DNA of 64,000 nucleotides. Origin: Bacteroidales bacterium. GTDB taxonomy: Bacteria > Bacteroidota > Bacteroidia > Bacteroidales > F082. A program made the translations under genes and the position numbers. Position 1 is the stretch's first letter. Each line of letters opens with the position of its first letter. The notes below the pieces were generated by a model. That model was not told the DNA's origin. It saw only the letters and a list, made by a program, of their open reading frames with translations, and made no database searches. Positions 18,829-25,906 of the stretch are shown piece by piece. The stretch is taken from positions 62,001-126,000 of the forward strand of contig JAFYNK010000023.1 in NCBI GenBank assembly GCA_017548125.1. The letters run 5' to 3'.

Positions 18829-21800
18829 TTAAAGACCAAATCTGAGTGAGAAGATAAATGAACGTGTCATAGGGAATGAACCGTATTCGAGACCTTGAGC
18901 GTTACCTGTTCCTAAAGTTCCTTCAGGATTGATGTTGTCTGGTAATGACTTGAAGATGTAGAATAAGTCACGGCCTGTCACTGAGATTGAAGCGTTTTGG
19001 AATACTTTGAGTTTTTCGAGTATTCTGTTAGGGAAGTTATAGCTGAGTGTTACCTCACGCAATTTAATCCATGTGTTGTTTACGATACCTGGAGTTGTAA
19101 GGTAATTGCCCCAACCGCCGAAGTTAGGCATGTAGTTATAATAATAATGTACTACTTCTGAGTTTTCTGTAGCTACGCCTGTTTCTGGGTCAACATAAAC
19201 ACCAGGAAGGACAACGCCGTAGTTGCCTAAGAAGTTACCTTCTGCATCGTAGAGAGGAAGGCCGTTACCTTCGCGTTCATACAATGTCTCATTGCTTTGA
19301 CCTGTTTGCATTGCGATGACGTAAGAACCGCAGTAGATTTCACCGCCGAGTTTAGCGTCAATCAAAGCATAGACAGATAAGTTCTTGTAATTATATTTCA
19401 TGTTGATACCGCCTGTTACTAAAGGAGCACAGTTGCCAACAGGAACGCGTTGGTTTGTCTTGAGATACTCTGTGCCTTCAGCGTTGATGAGCGGAAGTGG
19501 GTTGCCGTTGTCATCATAGAAAGGTCCTACAACAGTGCCGTCGGCTGTTTCCATTGTATAGACATAATCCCAACCGTAGATTGTACCATATTGTTCGCCT
19601 TCTTGAACAGCGATAGCAGGACCGTTAGAACCCCATACTTCTGACAAGATGTACATATCAGCTCCGCCTAAGTCAACGATGCGGTTAGTGTTTCTTGCGA
19701 GGTTGAGACCTAATTGAAGATAGCTGTTAGGTTTTTGGAAGACGTTGTAGTTGATGATAGCTTCAATACCTTTGTTGGTAACGACGCCAGTATTGATACG
19801 AGCGCTGCTTGAACCAGATGACACTGCCATTGGAGAAGCAAGGATTTGATCCCATGAATAGATGTCGTAATATGTGAAGTCCATGTTGACTTTATCCCAG
19901 AGACCGAAATCGACACCAAGTTCGTATGAACGCTGACGTTGTGGCTTCAATTGAAGTGGAGGAACTTGTGTTGGGAGTGTTGATGATAATTGACCGCCGA
20001 ATGAACCGGTGTTGTATGTGAAGTCTAACTGATAAGGACTGTCGTCACTAGCTGTCATAGCAGCAGAACCTCTGAATTTCAAGAAACTGATAGGACCCCA
20101 GTTGATCTTGAAAGCTTCTGTTGCGATGAAACTTAATGTTGCTGATGGATAGAAATAGCTGTTGTTATCCAATGGCAATGTTGATGACCAGTCGTTTCTT
20201 CCTGTGACGTCCAAGAAGATGTAGTTTCTATAAGACAAGTTTAAGAATCCGTATAATGAGTTGACTTGTTTTTCGTAACGAGATTCGCCAGGAAGCATAC
20301 TTGTTGTGATAGGGTTAGCGCCGCCGCTGATGTAGTTGTAGAATGTGAACAAATCTTCATAAGCCCATGTTCCTGTGCTTGCCCATATTCCGTAAGTGTT
20401 TCTGTAGAAACGTTCACCGCCGAATGAAAGTCTTGCATTGAATAAAGAGCCGAAGATATAGTCTTTATGAGCTGTAATGAGGAAATCGGCGTCGAGAGTG
20501 TAGTCTCTTGTCATGTTTTGTTTGTAATAGCCGCCTGTCATTCCGTCTATTGCTGTTGGCTCATTTTTTGTCTCATATTGGTCTAAGCTAAAGTCGAGAG
20601 CTGCCTTTCCTGCTAATGTCAACCAGTCTGTGATGTCATAAGTGAGACGGATAGAACCGTAGGCCTTATCACGGTCGAGGGTTGTGTTGTTGTTATAGAA
20701 GCTCCAGAAAGTATTAGAGTTGATGTATTGGAATGGATAGTTACCCCATTCTGTCATAGTGCCGTCTTCTTGTTCGTATGTCGTTGACTCGATGCCTTGC
20801 CAGCTTCTTGGCCAGCTATAGAGAAGACCTTTGTTGAAGTTGCTGTATGACTCGCCGAGTACTGGTGAGTTGAGACGATGGTAGTCGAAATATGTGAAAG
20901 AGATATCAGCCTTGATTTTTTCAGAGACGTTCAATAAGGAACCGACATTGAAGGTTGTTTGGCTGAGGTTACAGTTGTCGATGATAGCGTCAGAGCGGTC
21001 GTCGGTGAAAGAAACTCTTATTGAACCGAAGTCGCCAGCATTTTGGAAAGAAACGTTGTTAGTGAAAGAGTATGCGTTCTTGAACAACATGCTGAGGTTG
21101 TTAGGTTGTGGAGAGTAGTTTCTCATCACGCTGTCCCACCATATCATTTCTGTTCCGTCCATGACAGGACCCCAAGAAACAGCACCGCCATAATATCCGA
21201 AAGTGGTGTTGGTAGGCTCGCCTTCTGGACCTAAGTCAGCGTTGTAGTTGCCGTTATAAACATAATTGCCGTTAGCGTCTTGTGTCAAAGTTGGAGTCAT
21301 GAAGGAAACAGGACCGCCAGCGCCGTATTTGTTTTGAACGTCACGGTAGCCGTAAGGGTCGGTGATCTTGAAAGTTGATGAGAAGTTGATGCCAAGACCT
21401 TGTTGTTTCTTACCTTTCTTTGTTGTGATAAGCACAACGCCGTTACCGCCTCTAGAACCGTAAAGAGCAGCAGCGGTAGGTCCTTTCAAGATACTGAGGT
21501 CTTCAATATCTTCTTGGTTGATATTGTTGAGAGCTGTACCCCAGTCTTGTCCGCCGTCCCAACCTGTGACGCCGCCTTCGTTAGTCATAGGAACACCGTC
21601 AACAACGATGAGTGGCTGGTTGTCGCCAAAGATACTGTTGTTACCACGGATGACGATACGTGAAGAACCGCCAGCAACACCGTCACCAGTAATGATCTGA
21701 ACACCGGCAGAACGTCCGCTTAATGAGTTGATGACGTTGTCGCTGCCAGAACGTGTCAAATCAGCACCGCTGATGTCTTCTGTGGCATAACCTAATTCTC

Positions 21801-22146
21801 TCTTCTGACGTTTGATACCTAAAGCTGTCACCACAACATTGTCTAACATCATGGCGTCGGTATTCATAACGACATCGATTTTTGTTCTTCCGTTAACAGC
21901 GATATTCTGTGTTTGATAACCGACATAAGAGAATACCAATGTGTCTCTGGAATTTGCACTGATGGTGTAGTCACCGTCAATTTCTGTGATTGTACCATTG
22001 CTTGTGCCTTTAACTTGAATTGTAACACCCGGCAAGCCGTAACCGTCTTCAGCTGAGGTTACAAAACCGGAAACTGTAAGATCCTGAGCTTTGATGGTTA
22101 AACCCATACAAAGGAAAAGGATTAAGAAAAAGTAAACTTTCCTCAT
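18829..22146 (-). CDS. SusC/RagA-family TonB-dependent outer-membrane transporter
   Basis: A 1105-residue outer-membrane protein. I choose the ATG at 22146, giving MRKVYFFLILFLCMGLTIKA; a longer frame to 22248 lacks signal-peptide character and crosses the promoter. Order of parts: signal peptide, carboxypeptidase-regulatory-like domain (LTVSGFVTSAEDGYGLPGV), a plug with GRSAGVQIITG and LIVVDGVPM, and a 22-strand barrel with the final strand SFIFSLRFGL. It imports large substrates with energy from TonB and works with the adjacent SusD. Operon partners suggest glycoprotein-derived cargo. Confidence 0.94.
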   Translation of the reverse strand: MRKVYFFLILFLCMGLTIKAQDLTVSGFVTSAEDGYGLPGVTIQVKGTSNGTITEIDGDYTISANSRDTLVFSYVGYQTQNIAVNGRTKIDVVMNTDAMMLDNVVVTALGIKRQKRELGYATEDISGADLTRSGSDNVINSLSGRSAGVQIITGDGVAGGSSRIVIRGNNSIFGDNQPLIVVDGVPMTNEGGVTGWDGGQDWGTALNNINQEDIEDLSILKGPTAAALYGSRGGNGVVLITTKKGKKQQGLGINFSSTFKITDPYGYRDVQNKYGAGGPVSFMTPTLTQDANGNYVYNGNYNADLGPEGEPTNTTFGYYGGAVSWGPVMDGTEMIWWDSVMRNYSPQPNNLSMLFKNAYSFTNNVSFQNAGDFGSIRVSFTDDRSDAIIDNCNLSQTTFNVGSLLNVSEKIKADISFTYFDYHRLNSPVLGESYSNFNKGLLYSWPRSWQGIESTTYEQEDGTMTEWGNYPFQYINSNTFWSFYNNNTTLDRDKAYGSIRLTYDITDWLTLAGKAALDFSLDQYETKNEPTAIDGMTGGYYKQNMTRDYTLDADFLITAHKDYIFGSLFNARLSFGGERFYRNTYGIWASTGTWAYEDLFTFYNYISGGANPITTSMLPGESRYEKQVNSLYGFLNLSYRNYIFLDVTGRNDWSSTLPLDNNSYFYPSATLSFIATEAFKINWGPISFLKFRGSAAMTASDDSPYQLDFTYNTGSFGGQLSSTLPTQVPPLQLKPQRQRSYELGVDFGLWDKVNMDFTYYDIYSWDQILASPMAVSSGSSSARINTGVVTNKGIEAIINYNVFQKPNSYLQLGLNLARNTNRIVDLGGADMYILSEVWGSNGPAIAVQEGEQYGTIYGWDYVYTMETADGTVVGPFYDDNGNPLPLINAEGTEYLKTNQRVPVGNCAPLVTGGINMKYNYKNLSVYALIDAKLGGEIYCGSYVIAMQTGQSNETLYEREGNGLPLYDAEGNFLGNYGVVLPGVYVDPETGVATENSEVVHYYYNYMPNFGGWGNYLTTPGIVNNTWIKLREVTLSYNFPNRILEKLKVFQNASISVTGRDLFYIFKSLPDNINPEGTLGTGNAQGLEYGSFPMTRSFIFSLRFGL

Positions 22147-22183
22147 ATCAATAAAATTTAATTTTCGAAAAATAAAGTTCCTA

Positions 22184-22215
22184 CAAAAATAATAAATATA
22201 TATATAAGTCAGCAA
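22184..22215 (-). promoter_or_regulatory. Promoter of the susC operon
   Basis: On the minus strand TTG (22215-22213), a 21-bp spacer and TATTTTTG (22191-22184) match the -33/-7 consensus, 38 bp before the chosen susC start. It is divergent from the radA promoter. Confidence 0.65.
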
Positions 22216-22223
22216 CATTTTTT

Positions 22224-22231
22224 TAATTTTG
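22224..22231 (+). promoter_or_regulatory. -7 box of radA
   Basis: TAATTTTG matches TAnnTTTG, 22 bp before the radA ATG. No convincing -33 TTG was found at the usual distance. Confidence 0.5.
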
Positions 22232-22253
22232 TAAAAATTTAAAATCATAAAAA

Positions 22254-23621
22254 ATGGCTAAGACTAAAACGGTATTTTTTTGTAAGAATTGTGGCAATGA
22301 GTCGCCAAAATGGATAGGTCATTGTCCTGGTTGTGGAGCATGGAATAGCTATGTGGAAGAGAGTGTTGTGGTAGGAAAAGACAGTAAGTCGGTTAAGGGT
22401 TCCATATTGCCTGCCGCTAAGTCGAAGCCTACTCGTGTCGCGGAGATAAGCAGTGTTAAAGAGGCTCGTATCGACCTTGGTTATGAAGAGCTTAATCGTG
22501 TTTTGGGTGGTGGACTCGTGCCTGGCTCTCTCATCTTGCTTGGCGGTGAACCTGGAATAGGAAAGTCAACGCTTCTTTTGCAAGTGGCGCTTAATGTCAA
22601 TGATAAAAAAGTGCTTTATGTCTCTGGCGAAGAAAGCGCTCAGCAGATAAAAATGAGGGCTGAAAGAATAGGGATAAAAAATGAAAATTGTTTCATTCTG
22701 ACGGAGACCAATACAACGGAGATAACAAAACATTTCGAGGAGACAAAACCCGACATCGTCATCATCGATTCAATACAAACCTTGGAGTCATCTTCAATAG
22801 ATGCGACGGCTGGAAGCATAAGCCAGATTCGTGAGACAGCAGCCGAGATGAACAAGATCGCCAAGGCTCATCATGTGCCGATTTTCCTTATCGGTCATAT
22901 CACTAAAGACGGAACTATTGCAGGTCCGAAAATACTTGAACATATAGTCGATACCGTCATACAATTTGAGGGCGACCGTCATTATGGATTCCGTATTTTA
23001 CGTACGGTGAAAAACCGTTTCGGCTCGTCGTCGGAACTTGGAATCTTTGAGATGAACGCTGCTGGATTACGCGAGGTTAACAACCCAAGTGAGATTTTGC
23101 TTTCACAAAGAGAAGAGAATGTTAGTGGTATTGCTGTCGCTGCCATGGTAGAAGGGCTGCGTCCTATGATGATTGAGACTCAGGCTCTTGTAAGTACTGC
23201 GGCATACGGCACTCCTCAGCGCAGCAGCACTGGATTCGACACACGTCGTCTTAATATGCTGCTCGCCGTCCTGGAAAAAAGAGCCGGATTTAGACTGTCA
23301 GCAAAAGACGTATTCCTTAACATAGCCGGCGGTCTGCGCGTCGATGACCCTGCTATCGACCTTGCCGTAATGGCAGCTATTTTGTCGTCAAACGAAGACA
23401 TCGCCATCAGCAACAGATACGCTTTTGCAGCAGAAGTGGGCCTCTCAGGAGAGGTGCGCGCCGTCAACAGAATAGAAGCTAGAATAGCTGAAGCCGATAA
23501 ACTAGGAATGGAAAAAATATTCGTCTCGAAATACAACTGCAGAGGCCTCGATACATCAAAATACAATGTCGAAGTAGTGGCGTTAGCGACGATAGGGGAT
23601 TTGTTTAAAGAGTTATTTTAA
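22254..23621 (+). CDS. radA: DNA repair protein RadA
   Basis: A 455-residue branch-migration ATPase that helps RecA process recombination intermediates. The zinc finger uses Cys10, Cys13, Cys24 and Cys27. The Walker A motif is GGEPGIGKSTL, and the RadA-specific KNRFGSSSELGIFEM motif follows. The C-terminal Lon-protease-like domain covers about residues 285-455. Length is normal. Its TAA stop forms the first bases of the 25-bp inverted repeat of the following four-helix cassette. Confidence 0.96.
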   Translation: MAKTKTVFFCKNCGNESPKWIGHCPGCGAWNSYVEESVVVGKDSKSVKGSILPAAKSKPTRVAEISSVKEARIDLGYEELNRVLGGGLVPGSLILLGGEPGIGKSTLLLQVALNVNDKKVLYVSGEESAQQIKMRAERIGIKNENCFILTETNTTEITKHFEETKPDIVIIDSIQTLESSSIDATAGSISQIRETAAEMNKIAKAHHVPIFLIGHITKDGTIAGPKILEHIVDTVIQFEGDRHYGFRILRTVKNRFGSSSELGIFEMNAAGLREVNNPSEILLSQREENVSGIAVAAMVEGLRPMMIETQALVSTAAYGTPQRSSTGFDTRRLNMLLAVLEKRAGFRLSAKDVFLNIAGGLRVDDPAIDLAVMAAILSSNEDIAISNRYAFAAEVGLSGEVRAVNRIEARIAEADKLGMEKIFVSKYNCRGLDTSKYNVEVVALATIGDLFKELF

Positions 23622-23643
23622 GTCACCGAGACTCCAAGTCACC
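23619..23643 (+). repeat. Left terminal inverted repeat, family C (8-bp period)
   Basis: Made of 8-bp units AAGTCACC, GAGACTCC, AAGTCACC preceded by T of the stop codon. A perfect reverse complement is at 24064-24088. Confidence 0.9.
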
Positions 23644-23650
23644 GAGGATA

Positions 23651-24016
23651 TTACTTCAGTGACTTTTTATTTGTTGATATATAGTTTATTAGATTCACTA
23701 TACCAACAGATAATTGTTTGACTTTATTTTGAATTTTTAGTCTTTCTTCTTGTGAACATATTTTAAAATCTTCACATAAATATAACATAGAATGTACTTC
23801 CGAACAACTTCCTCTTGAAATATTCAGAAAGTTGATATACTTAGCATCTGAACCAGATTCTGCGCCCTCTGCAATGTTATTCATAATACTAATTGAAGCT
23901 CGTTGAAGTTGATCTTTAAGACCAAAATCTTTACAATTCTTCATCAACGTATAAACTTCATTCACCACAACTCTGGATTCCTTCCAGATGTACAAATTTT
24001 CAATAGTTCGTTTCAT
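23651..24016 (-). CDS. Four-helix-bundle protein (S23/IVS type)
   Basis: A 121-residue, all-helical, basic protein of the family first seen as ORFs within intervening sequences of 23S rRNA genes and related to the Avd accessory protein of diversity-generating retroelements. The family pattern is clear: LYIWKESRVVVNEVYTLM, LKDQLQRASISIMNNIAEG, FLNISRGSCSEVHSML. It has no signal peptide. No rRNA gene, reverse transcriptase or variable repeat lies nearby. Instead it sits inside a 25-bp inverted-repeat cassette between radA and a nucleoside-recognition gene. Its function is unknown; nucleic-acid binding is plausible from the relatives. Confidence 0.85.
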   Translation of the reverse strand: MKRTIENLYIWKESRVVVNEVYTLMKNCKDFGLKDQLQRASISIMNNIAEGAESGSDAKYINFLNISRGSCSEVHSMLYLCEDFKICSQEERLKIQNKVKQLSVGIVNLINYISTNKKSLK

Positions 24017-24039
24017 AATTTTTAGGTTTTTAGTTAATG

Positions 24040-24981
24040 TTAATTTGGCTTTCTCGGTGTCTTGGTGACTTGGAGTCTCGGTGACTTATAAACTCTCCTC
24101 AACCACACCCACACAAACGACATCGCCCATCTGGAAAGAAGCATCCATAGATATGCGCCTCCAGCTGCCGAGAATAAAAGAAGGTCTTCTAAATTGCTGT
24201 GCGATATTCCGATATGACGATTCAAAAGATCGTTTTCTTCTTTGGTGGTCTCTCCTTTCTCTGCCTCTTCTATCATGATGCCAGCCCCGTAAGCTAATCC
24301 TAATGTGTTGGAAACTAACCATAAAAACGCTGTCTTTGGCGAGAGCCCAAAAAATATCATCACAGGCTTTAAAAATCTGGAGATGTATTGTATTATGCCA
24401 AATTCTGTTAAAATCTTTTGTAATAATGTCAGAAGATAAACTAATATTGCCATAGTGACGACGTTCTTCGTTGTTCGTAACGCCCATTGTTTCAGCATCA
24501 CGATAAATGTCAGCTTTTCTTGCATCGAGCTCTCTGCCATTGAACTCTCGAAACTTCCAGGCATTATTTTATTTAAAACCCAAGCCAGAATGAAAGCCGA
24601 TAATGTCCTTATAAGAACTATGCTTATGACCGACGAGCCTGTCTTATGCTGAACCGTCGTTTCTACAATCATATTGTGCGAACAAAGAACCATGACCGAT
24701 AAAATAGTTGCGGCTCTGGTGCTTAAATCCAATGTCGTCATCACGGCGATGGCTGAATAACAATTAACGAAATAACCAGTGACGTATGCTAGCGCTGCTT
24801 CTCCCGGCAGCCCGAAATGTGAAAACAAAGGCGTGAGCCAGTGTGAAATAAGTTCTATTATACCAAAATATTGAAGCAACATTATGACAAAAGACAATGA
24901 GATCATTATCTTTGTCAGCCACCATATAATTTTAAAGGCACTTGGCCCCGCAAGTTTTATGCAATTGACAAAACGTGACAC
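24040..24981 (-). CDS. Nucleoside-recognition (Gate) domain membrane protein
   Basis: A 313-residue inner-membrane protein with about eight hydrophobic segments and two Gate-like repeats, resembling spore-maturation/YjiH-type proteins of unknown transport role. Landmarks include GLPGEAALAYVTGYFVNCYS and WLVSNTLGLAYGAGIMIEE. The C-terminal 16 residues (YKSPRLQVTKTPRKPN) are encoded by the right inverted repeat of the four-helix cassette and a few bases beyond it, so the original C-terminus and stop were probably replaced. It lies 16 bp downstream of the barrel gene that ends at 24998. Confidence 0.75.
   Translation of the reverse strand: MSRFVNCIKLAGPSAFKIIWWLTKIMISLSFVIMLLQYFGIIELISHWLTPLFSHFGLPGEAALAYVTGYFVNCYSAIAVMTTLDLSTRAATILSVMVLCSHNMIVETTVQHKTGSSVISIVLIRTLSAFILAWVLNKIMPGSFESSMAESSMQEKLTFIVMLKQWALRTTKNVVTMAILVYLLTLLQKILTEFGIIQYISRFLKPVMIFFGLSPKTAFLWLVSNTLGLAYGAGIMIEEAEKGETTKEENDLLNRHIGISHSNLEDLLLFSAAGGAYLWMLLSRWAMSFVWVWLRRVYKSPRLQVTKTPRKPN
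24064..24088 (-). repeat. Right terminal inverted repeat, family C
   Basis: Perfect reverse complement of 23619-23643. On the coding (minus) strand it is read as codons for SPRLQVT-type sequence in the upstream gene, and further degenerate units (AAGACACC) continue to 24053. Confidence 0.9.
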
Positions 24982-24997
24982 CTTGCAATTCTATAAA

Positions 24998-25648
24998 TTA
25001 CAGACGATTGACAAACTTAATGCTGAAAATACCCATTGGGCTATTGCTTGAATAATTATTGGATTCAAACAAAGCACCGTTACCAAAATAATGTTCTGTT
25101 GTTATTTCGTAAAAATTATTTATACCAAAAGTATATTCTAAACCAAGGTGGATTTTGTTGAACGAGATACCAAGTTCAGGAGCGAAAAACAAACCGTCGT
25201 CAATCATATTGATTTCATAAACTGTATAATTGTTGTGATTGGTTTCTCTATAGGCAAATGATGTTGATGCAGGCTTGATGTTGATAAGGTATCCTACGTT
25301 AACGCTGTAATATGGAACAAATTTGGATTCGCCTATGGCAATGTTGCCTCTAAAGTTGACAAATACAGGAATTTCTATAGCGACATCTTTGGTGATTTCC
25401 TGTGTTAAAGTGACGGCCATCTGTTCATCTATCATCGTATGATATGTTCCCATAAGACCGGCACCGATACCTATAGAAAAATATTCGTTATATGGACGAC
25501 TGTATATGCCTTTGACAGAAATATTAATGTCGTGTGTTTGTGTTCTGCCTAAAGAAAAGTCAATGTAACCTACATGTTCTTTTTGGGCATATGAAATATT
25601 GAACAACACGAATAAAGAAAAGAGTAAAGCTAATAATTTTGTTTTCAT
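24998..25648 (-). CDS. Outer-membrane beta-barrel protein
   Basis: A 216-residue exported protein. The start at 25648 gives MKTKLLALLFSLFVLFNISYA, a signal peptide; nine extra upstream codons would spoil it. The mature part has alternating-strand segments (GYIDFSLGRTQTHDINISVK, FVNFRGNIAIG, IHLGLEYTFGINNFY) and ends in a beta strand IFSIKFVNRL, as in porin-family barrels. The function is unknown. It is the first gene of a pair with the nucleoside-recognition protein. Confidence 0.7.
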   Translation of the reverse strand: MKTKLLALLFSLFVLFNISYAQKEHVGYIDFSLGRTQTHDINISVKGIYSRPYNEYFSIGIGAGLMGTYHTMIDEQMAVTLTQEITKDVAIEIPVFVNFRGNIAIGESKFVPYYSVNVGYLINIKPASTSFAYRETNHNNYTVYEINMIDDGLFFAPELGISFNKIHLGLEYTFGINNFYEITTEHYFGNGALFESNNYSSNSPMGIFSIKFVNRL

Positions 25649-25842
25649 AATAGATGTTATTTTAAATTTCTGCAAATTAAATGTTTTTTTTTCAATGTTA
25701 CAAGTGCTTTTGCCATTATTTTTAGATGAAAATGTTAAAATAATTATGAGCTTTTTTCTTAATTTTTCTTTGCAATTGATTGATTTTTAAAGAATAAAAA
25801 TTTTTTTTTGAAAAAGTGTGAAAATTACAATTTTTATTGTAG

Positions 25843-25850
25843 TAATTTTG
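25843..25850 (+). promoter_or_regulatory. -7 box of topA
   Basis: TAATTTTG matches TAnnTTTG. A small palindrome (TACAAT, four T, ATTGTA at 25826-25841) lies immediately upstream and could be an operator. The start codon is 56 bp downstream. Confidence 0.5.
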
Positions 25851-25906
25851 CACGTGCGAAACGATATGCTTTTTTGTTTCGATTATAAATTAACACATTT
25901 ATATAT

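Larger units (their letters stand above)
23619..24088 (-). mobile_element. Four-helix-bundle cassette with 25-bp terminal inverted repeats
   Basis: A 470-bp unit bounded by perfect 25-bp inverted repeats (23619-23643 and 24064-24088, each starting TAAGTCACC when read inward). It contains one gene, for an S23-type four-helix protein. The left end uses the radA stop codon, and the right end forms the last codons of the nucleoside-recognition gene. No target-site duplication, transposase or integrase is visible. Calling it mobile is inference from its symmetric ends and from the second cassette at 62345-62897. Confidence 0.5.

Noticed and set aside
22147..22248. Longer N-terminus of the SusC-like protein
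   Set aside because: The added residues contain the -33/-7 promoter and would mask the signal peptide.
23651..24016. Diversity-generating retroelement because of the Avd-like protein
   Set aside because: No reverse transcriptase, template repeat or variable repeat was found near either four-helix gene.
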